In this document: positions 1-4,506 of the stretch, piece by piece
How positions within the stretch are numbered: position 1 is the first letter of the stretch
How the letters are laid out: each line of letters opens with the position of its first letter
Assembly: GCA_026225435.1 (NCBI GenBank)
Contig: JAMFST010000734.1
Span: forward strand, 1 to 6,626
Length of the DNA: 6,626 nucleotides
From: Labilithrix luteola
GTDB taxonomy: Bacteria > Myxococcota_A > Polyangia > Polyangiales > Polyangiaceae
Direction of reading: 5' to 3'
Position numbers and translations under genes: made by a program
Notes under the pieces: model-generated
Database searches by the model: none
Told to the model about the DNA's origin: nothing
Seen by the model: only the letters and a program-made list of their open reading frames with translations

Positions 1-32
1 CCTTGCGCGTCGACGGCGGCTCGAAGCTGTAG
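1..32 (+). CDS. 3' end of a convergent gene, possibly a short-chain dehydrogenase/reductase (partial)
   Basis: Only the last nine codons lie in the window (bases 3-29, stop TAG at 30-32), reading LRVDGGSKL. All nine codons end in G or C, as expected of a real gene here, and no other frame of this stretch gives a sensible gene end. Many classical short-chain dehydrogenases (SDR fold, NAD(P)-dependent) finish with a segment like 'G..LRVDGG' followed by a few residues, and this tail matches that pattern. The gene would converge on the lamin-tail gene, with a hairpin between the two. The call rests on a very short match, so the family is a guess and even the coding status is inferred. Confidence 0.4.
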   Translation, partial: LRVDGGSKL

Positions 33-45
33 GCGCCTTAAATGC

Positions 46-77
46 CGTGGGGCCGGCGATGTCCTGCCGGCCCCGCG
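46..77. terminator. GC-rich hairpin between convergent genes, candidate terminator
   Basis: Bases 49-57 (GGGGCCGGC) pair perfectly with 66-74 (GCCGGCCCC) around an 8-base loop, and 46-47 can also pair with 76-77. It lies 24 bases past the stop of the lamin-tail gene on the minus strand and 16 bases past the plus-strand stop at 30-32, so it could serve both. There is no real U-tract on either side: the minus strand has only ATTTAAG shortly after the stem and the plus strand has none. It is therefore not a canonical intrinsic terminator. Roles as a 3'-end stabiliser or Rho-assisted terminator are equally possible. Confidence 0.5.
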
Positions 78-98
78 TCAGTCGTCCGTCGTCAGCGA

Positions 99-1745
99 TC
101 AGTGACGGTTGCGACGGCGGCGGACGAAGAGGACGATCGCCGCGGCGAAGAGGCCGAAGCCGACCGCGCCTCCCCAGTTGCCGCTGGACCGGCCGTGCGT
201 GGAGCAGCCACCGGAGTTCGCGTCGGCGACCTCGTTGACACCGCCGGTGCTCGCGTCGGGGTTGCCGAGGCTGTCATCGTCGTCGTCGTCCCCGTTGTCG
301 TCATCGTCGCCGCCCGTCGAGGCGTCGCCGCTGGAGGTTCCGGAGTCCGCGCTGGCCCCGGCGTCGCTGCCGCCGGTGCTCGTGCCGCTGCAGCCGTGCG
401 CCGGGGTCTTGCTGTTGCGAGCCGCGGGGACGCCGGCGGTGAAATCGGCCGTGTTGTTGTTCGTGTCGGTGCAGCCGGAGCCGTCGCGCTGCGCAGAGAG
501 CGCGTCGCCGAGGGCCGGCGCGGGGTCCATGCCTTCGGACTGGCTCGGCGTGCCGTAGCCCACGAGGTCGACGTAGGTGCTTGCCGCGCACGGGCTCGTC
601 GCCGCGCCGCAGCCGAGGGCGGCCGTGCCCTGGACGAGGGCGACCTTGCCGCTCTTGTAGTTCAGGTACGCCGCGGCCGTCGTGTCGACCGGGGTGGGCA
701 GGTTCGCGCCTGCGTCCGTCCCGGCCGTCAGGCCGATGAGGTAGTACCCGCCCGCCGGAACGGTAACGCTCGGCAACACCACGATGTCCGCAGCCTCGGC
801 GCCGCCGTCCGAGTACGTGCCGAAGCCCCCGGTCGCACTGGCGGTCTGCACGGAGTAGCCGGACAGCGAGATCGACGAGCCGCCGCGGTTGAACAGCTCG
901 ATGAAGTTCTGGTCGTAGGTCGAGTCGAAGTAATTGTAGCCGCCGTACACCTGGCTGATGACCAGGCTGCCCGCGGTCGGCGGCGTCGTGCCGCCGTCGG
1001 TGCCGGCATCGGTGACCGGCGGCGTGGTGCCGCAGGTGACCTTCGTCGTGGTGCTGGTGCGCGGCGTGGGGGTGCCAACCATGAAGTCGGCCGAGTTGCT
1101 CACCGTGTCGGTGCAGCCGGCGGTGTTGCGCAGGGCCGCCGTAATCGCGGAAAGCGCCGGTGTCGGGCCGGCACCCGAGTAGTCCTTCGCGTTGCCCCAG
1201 GCGACGAAGTCGAGGACTCCGGCCGTCGAGCCCGGCTCGCACGCCGTCGGGGTAGAGTCGATGCAGTCCAGCGTCTGGATATTCGAAACGAGCGCGATCT
1301 TCCCGTTCGTCGCGCCGAGGTCGACGCTCGAAGCGTTGTCGTCCGGCGCCGAAAGCGCGGCGCCGACGTCCCCGCCGCTGCCGAACTCCACGAGGTAGTA
1401 GCCGCCCGGAGGAATGCTCGTCTCCGACGCGTTCGCACCGCCGAGCGCGGAGTTCATCCACCCACTGTTTCCGGTCTGCGAGGCGTCGTACTGGAGCGAC
1501 AGCCCGCTCACGGGCACGCTGGTGGTGCCCGCGTTGAACAGCTCGACAAAGTCGTTCTGGAAGGTCGCGCCGGAGTTGCCGCCGCCGCCGTAGACCTGGC
1601 TGATCACCAGCCCCGGGGTGACGACGCTGGGCTGGACGGCAGCTTTCGTCCCCTCACCGGAGGCGCGGGCGGTGGACGCGAAGGCGACACCGGCGACGAG
1701 AGCAGACAGGGCGAACGCACGAGACGCACGATGGTTGGCGAACAT
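99..1745 (-). CDS. Secreted protein with two lamin-tail domains and a MYXO-CTERM-type surface-sorting tail
   Basis: A 548-residue exported protein. Residues 1-28 form a signal peptide (hydrophobic FALSALVAGVAFAS, then ARA|SG). Two lamin-tail-type domains (LTD, an Ig-like beta sandwich) span about 45-230 and 260-445. Both begin LVISQVYGG, continue with F(V/I)ELFN and PxGGYYL, and end with a GCTDT...ADF segment, so they arose by internal duplication. Each carries four Cys in matching places (161, 169, 211, 238; 379, 386, 425, 452), suggesting disulfides in an oxidising environment. Residues 455-513 are a Ser/Gly/Asp linker with an acidic run at 480-491. The tail has Gly-Cys-Ser (Cys514), a hydrophobic segment at about 525-541 and RRRR, the MYXO-CTERM layout. 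In Myxococcota such tails are removed by myxosortases, leaving the protein lipid-anchored through the Cys. Start: ATG at 1745. A TTG at 1751, two codons earlier, sits 8 nt after GGAG (1763-1760) and may be the true start. The ligand or function of the LTDs is unknown. Confidence 0.92.
   Translation of the reverse strand: MFANHRASRAFALSALVAGVAFASTARASGEGTKAAVQPSVVTPGLVISQVYGGGGNSGATFQNDFVELFNAGTTSVPVSGLSLQYDASQTGNSGWMNSALGGANASETSIPPGGYYLVEFGSGGDVGAALSAPDDNASSVDLGATNGKIALVSNIQTLDCIDSTPTACEPGSTAGVLDFVAWGNAKDYSGAGPTPALSAITAALRNTAGCTDTVSNSADFMVGTPTPRTSTTTKVTCGTTPPVTDAGTDGGTTPPTAGSLVISQVYGGYNYFDSTYDQNFIELFNRGGSSISLSGYSVQTASATGGFGTYSDGGAEAADIVVLPSVTVPAGGYYLIGLTAGTDAGANLPTPVDTTAAAYLNYKSGKVALVQGTAALGCGAATSPCAASTYVDLVGYGTPSQSEGMDPAPALGDALSAQRDGSGCTDTNNNTADFTAGVPAARNSKTPAHGCSGTSTGGSDAGASADSGTSSGDASTGGDDDDNGDDDDDDSLGNPDASTGGVNEVADANSGGCSTHGRSSGNWGGAVGFGLFAAAIVLFVRRRRNRH
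273..308 (-). repeat. Asp-codon tract in the linker before the surface anchor
   Basis: A GAC/GAT run encodes four Asp, Asn-Gly, then six Asp (residues 480-491 of the lamin-tail protein), visible on the plus strand as repeated gtc/atc triplets. It lies inside the flexible linker between the second LTD and the anchor. Such triplet tracts can change length by slippage. The acidic run could bind cations or simply act as a charged spacer; it does not match an EF-hand or a thrombospondin type-3 repeat. Confidence 0.7.
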
Positions 1746-1903
1746 TTTCAAGACAGCTTCTCCGCGGGGGGCCCGCACCTGGTGGCGCGGGTCGAGGTGG
1801 CGCGGCTCATAGCGCGAGACTGTCCTGCGTGCTCCCCTGATTCGCCCGCGACACGATCTCGAAACCACAACGACATCGCCGGGCTGCAAAACTTCAGGCT
1901 CAC
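1746..1903 (-). other. 158-nt intergenic region upstream of the lamin-tail gene
   Basis: This is the largest gap on the minus strand. It holds a GGAG ribosome-binding site (1763-1760), a repeated 10-mer and a small hairpin, listed separately. I looked for -35/-10 and -24/-12 promoter boxes and found none convincing, and there is no clear terminator after the barrel gene. The lamin-tail gene may have its own promoter here or be the distal gene of the operon. Confidence 0.5.
1772..1805 (-). repeat. Tandem 10-mer and overlapping hairpin in the leader of the lamin-tail gene
   Basis: GGTGGCGCGG occurs at 1781-1790 and exactly again at 1796-1805 (plus strand), 15 bases apart. The first copy overlaps an imperfect hairpin: 1772-1776 (CCCGC) pairs with 1787-1791 (GCGGG), with one mismatch and two inner G:C pairs around a 4-base loop. 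It lies about 27-60 bases before the start codon, where a protein site or leader structure could act. With so GC-rich a background, chance is a real alternative. Confidence 0.3.
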
Positions 1904-3178
1904 TCAAAAAATCAAACCGTTGGCCAGGTACACGCTGATCGGGGTGCCATCGGACTTGCCGTCCGGCGAATAAGCCACCTCCACGCGGAAGACGCTCGAC
2001 TTGTTGAGCTGGAAGAAGAGGCCGCCGCCGGCGCCGTACTTGATGCCGATCCCCTGCCCGTCGAGCTGCGGGGTGTCGTAGTCGCTCCACACGCGGCCGG
2101 CGTCGAAGAAGGTGGTGGTGCCGATCTTCACCCGCCAGCCGAAGACCGGGATGGCCGGGAAGAGCATGGTGCGAAGCTCGTAGTTGCTGATCACCTTGAC
2201 CCGGCCGGCGTAGCGACCGAGGCGGATGCCGCGCACGCCGTCGACGCCGCCGATCATGTACTGCGGGTTGAAGACGTTCCCCTGTTGCAGGTCGTAGAAC
2301 GGCGCGCGACCCACCTCGAAGCTGGTGACCAGGCGGGTGGCGAAGGTGATCTTCTTGCCCAGCGGGAGGAACGAGGAGAAGAGCGCCGAGCCTTCGCCGT
2401 AGGCGACCTTCTCGGCGCTGCCGACGGTGCCGGCGACGCCGATCTGGTCGTAGACGCCGGTGTGGGGGACGAACTCGTCGTCGCGCGTGTCGACGACGAA
2501 GCCGCCGGCGACGGTGCCGAGGACGGCCTGCTGCAGACCGGCGACCCCCTTGAGCGCGTCCTCGCCGAGGCGGCTCGGGGAATAGGCCGACGGATCTTGC
2601 CAGCGCAGGGCCAGCGCGAAGGCCGGCTCGATGGGCAAGCCGGTGCGGACGCGGAGGAAGGAGCGGACGCCGGCGTTCTGCGCGGTGTACTCGTCGTAGC
2701 GCGAGTTGCTGCCGCCGGATCCGGGCGGGCCGCCGCCGACGACGGTCCCGTCGCCGACGCCGTAGTAGCGCGCGTCGACCTGGCGCAGGAAGCTGGCCTG
2801 GGTGATGAGGCGCGCCTTCTTGTCGAACAGATCGACGATGTCGAGGCTGAGCGTGTGCGCCTGCTCGACGGCGCGGAAGCCCTGCGTGCCGTCCTTGAAG
2901 CTGGCGCTCACCAGGCCGCTCAGCAGCCACTCGTAGGGGTAATCCTGGTCGTAGAAATGCGCCAGCGTGAAGCTGACGCCGACCTGCACACCGACGTCGC
3001 TGTTGCCGCCCACGTTGGGGATGGGGAGAAACTCGTAGCGGCGCGGCTTGAGCGCGGGCACGCCGATGTCCGCCGGCGCCGGCGTGGTCGGCACCTCCTG
3101 CGCGCGCGCGGCTCCGCTGGCCCCGAGCCCGAGGAGAGCCACCGCTCCGCTGACCAAGCCGGTGCGCCAAGCGTTCAT
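1904..3178 (-). CDS. POTRA-less Omp85/BamA-type outer-membrane beta-barrel protein, downstream paralogue
   Basis: A 424-residue outer-membrane barrel of the bacterial surface antigen (D15/Omp85, BamA/TamA) family. Signal peptide 1-26 (SGAARA|QEVP). After a short Pro/Ala-rich linker the barrel begins at about residue 46 (RRYEFLPIPNVGG) and runs to the end, so no POTRA repeats precede it. Family hallmarks are DTRDDEF at 230-236 followed by P..GVY, the VRG motif of the conserved inner loop (GVRGIRLGR, 314-322), FFDAGRVW at 357-364, and a final strand ending in Phe424, as expected of a BAM-recognised beta-signal. About 380 residues would suit a 16-strand barrel. The start ATG shares its A with the stop of the upstream paralogue (TGATG), and no strong ribosome-binding site is seen, which implies translational coupling. 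The two proteins look about 60% identical by eye. Differences cluster in likely surface loops: a Gly/Ser insert near 150-158 and an extra KSDGT at 408-412. Family assignment is firm; the substrate, and whether it inserts or secretes anything, is unknown. Confidence 0.92.
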   Translation of the reverse strand: MNAWRTGLVSGAVALLGLGASGAARAQEVPTTPAPADIGVPALKPRRYEFLPIPNVGGNSDVGVQVGVSFTLAHFYDQDYPYEWLLSGLVSASFKDGTQGFRAVEQAHTLSLDIVDLFDKKARLITQASFLRQVDARYYGVGDGTVVGGGPPGSGGSNSRYDEYTAQNAGVRSFLRVRTGLPIEPAFALALRWQDPSAYSPSRLGEDALKGVAGLQQAVLGTVAGGFVVDTRDDEFVPHTGVYDQIGVAGTVGSAEKVAYGEGSALFSSFLPLGKKITFATRLVTSFEVGRAPFYDLQQGNVFNPQYMIGGVDGVRGIRLGRYAGRVKVISNYELRTMLFPAIPVFGWRVKIGTTTFFDAGRVWSDYDTPQLDGQGIGIKYGAGGGLFFQLNKSSVFRVEVAYSPDGKSDGTPISVYLANGLIF

Positions 3179-4449
3179 CAGAAGATCAGGCCGCTCGCCA
3201 GGTAGAAGCTCACCGAGGACTCGTCAGGCGAGTAGGCCACCTCGACGCGGAACACGCTCGACTTGTCGAACTGGAAGAAGAAGCCGCCGCCCGCGCCCCA
3301 CTTCACGCCGAACGAGGTGCCGTCGTACTGCGGCGTGTCGTAGTCGCTCCACACGCGGCCCGCGTCGAAGAAGGCGTCGTTGCCGACCTGGATCTTGAAG
3401 CCGGCGATGCGGAAGGCGGGGAGCGGCGTGGCGCGCAGCTCGTAGTTGGCCAGGACCTTGGCGCGCCCGGCGTAGCGCCCGAGGCGAACGCCGCGCACGC
3501 CGTCGATCCCGCCGACCATGTACTGCTGGTTGAACACGCTGCCCTGTTGCAGATCATAGAAGGGGACGCGCCCCACCTGGAAGTCGGCCACGACCCGGTT
3601 GGCCAAGGTCAACCACTTGGCGACGGGGAGATACGAGGACAGGACCGCCGAGGCCTCGCCGTAGCCGACGCGCTCCTCGGTGCCGATCGTGCCGCCGACA
3701 CCGACCTGGTAGTAGACCCCCTTGCGGGGCACGAACTCGTCGTCGCGGGTGTCGATGACGACGCCGGCCGCGAGGCTGGAGACGAAGGCCTGCTTGGTGC
3801 CGGCGAGGTCCTGGCTCTTGGCGTCCTCCCCCAGCTTGGTGACGGCGAAGGGCTCCGGGTTCTCGAAGCGGAAGTTGCCGGCGAAGGCGGCGTCGAAGAC
3901 GGTGCCCGTCTTGATGCGCCCGTAGGTGCGCAGGCCGGCGTTCTCGTCGACGTACTCGTTGTAGCGGGTCGGGTCGGCCCCCTTGGGCGCGCCGCCGACG
4001 ACGGTGGCGTTGCCGATGCCGTACCAGCGGGCGTCGACCTCGCGGGTGAAGTTGGCGGTGGTGATGACGCGGACCTTCCCCTTGAGGAGGTCGGCCAGGT
4101 CGAGGCTGAGCACGTGCGACTGCTCGACCGCGCGGAAGCCGTCGGCGTCGTCCTTGAAGCTCGCACTGAAGAGCCCGGTGAGCGCCCACTTGTACGGATA
4201 GGCGTCATCGTAGAACCGGGCCAGAGTGAAGGCCACGCCGACCTCGACGCCGACGTCGCTGTTGCCGCCGATGTTGGGGACGGGGAAGAACTCGTAGCGC
4301 CGGGGGTTCACTGGCGGCTGCCCGTCCGACGGCTTGGGCGGATCCAGCGCCTGCGCGCGAGCGGGGAGCTCGCCGAGGAGACACGTGGCGAGCGTCGTGA
4401 GCACGACACCCCGCGCGACGTTCGCGACGGTCACCCGGGCAGCTCGCAT
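3178..4449 (-). CDS. POTRA-less Omp85/BamA-type outer-membrane beta-barrel protein, upstream paralogue
   Basis: A 423-residue paralogue of the next gene with the same layout: signal peptide 1-32 (LPARA|QALD), a short Pro-rich linker, and a barrel from about residue 49 (PRRYEFFPVPNIGG) to a terminal Phe423. Omp85 marks are DTRDDEFVP from 233, GVRGVRLGR from 317 and FFDAGRVW at 360-367. The gap to the preceding J-domain gene is 57 nt with no minus-strand terminator, and the stop overlaps the next start by one base, so it probably belongs to an operon. An in-frame TAA at 4464-4462, 15 nt before the ATG, rules out an earlier start. A GTG at codon 6 is possible, since neither site has an obvious ribosome-binding site. 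The Cys in LATC of the signal peptide does not make a good lipobox, so I take this as an integral barrel and not a lipoprotein. BamA itself is unlikely because the POTRA domains are absent. Classical TpsB/FhaC transporters also carry POTRA domains. Confidence 0.92.
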   Translation of the reverse strand: MRAARVTVANVARGVVLTTLATCLLGELPARAQALDPPKPSDGQPPVNPRRYEFFPVPNIGGNSDVGVEVGVAFTLARFYDDAYPYKWALTGLFSASFKDDADGFRAVEQSHVLSLDLADLLKGKVRVITTANFTREVDARWYGIGNATVVGGAPKGADPTRYNEYVDENAGLRTYGRIKTGTVFDAAFAGNFRFENPEPFAVTKLGEDAKSQDLAGTKQAFVSSLAAGVVIDTRDDEFVPRKGVYYQVGVGGTIGTEERVGYGEASAVLSSYLPVAKWLTLANRVVADFQVGRVPFYDLQQGSVFNQQYMVGGIDGVRGVRLGRYAGRAKVLANYELRATPLPAFRIAGFKIQVGNDAFFDAGRVWSDYDTPQYDGTSFGVKWGAGGGFFFQFDKSSVFRVEVAYSPDESSVSFYLASGLIF

Positions 4450-4506
4450 TCGCGCGGGAGCTTACCGGCAGCGGCACGTTCCTCGATGCGAGGATTTTGC
4501 GCGCCG

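Noticed and set aside
301..1461. A 386-codon minus-strand frame inside the lamin-tail gene
   Set aside because: It is a shifted frame of the same gene with Arg/His-rich sequence; the other frame holds the LTD motifs and signal peptide.
42..1973. A 643-codon open frame on the plus strand
   Set aside because: It lies opposite the lamin-tail gene, has an Arg/Ala/Val-rich composition with no domain, and is explained by the lack of stop codons in GC-rich antisense DNA.
1746..3170. N-terminal extension of the lamin-tail frame, making a 1023-residue protein
   Set aside because: The frame stays open by chance through the barrel gene in another frame. The translation there is Arg/Gly/Pro-rich without domains, while a signal peptide begins exactly at about 1745.
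4380..4449. Lipoprotein signal in the upstream barrel (LATC in the signal peptide)
   Set aside because: Thr directly before the Cys and the following LLGELPARA fit a normal signal peptidase I site better, and an Omp85 barrel needs no lipid anchor.
4481..4493. Small hairpin (CCTCG-ATG-CGAGG) between the J-domain and barrel genes as a terminator
   Set aside because: The T-run follows it only on the plus strand, where no gene ends. On the coding strand the run precedes the stem, so it cannot act as an intrinsic terminator there.
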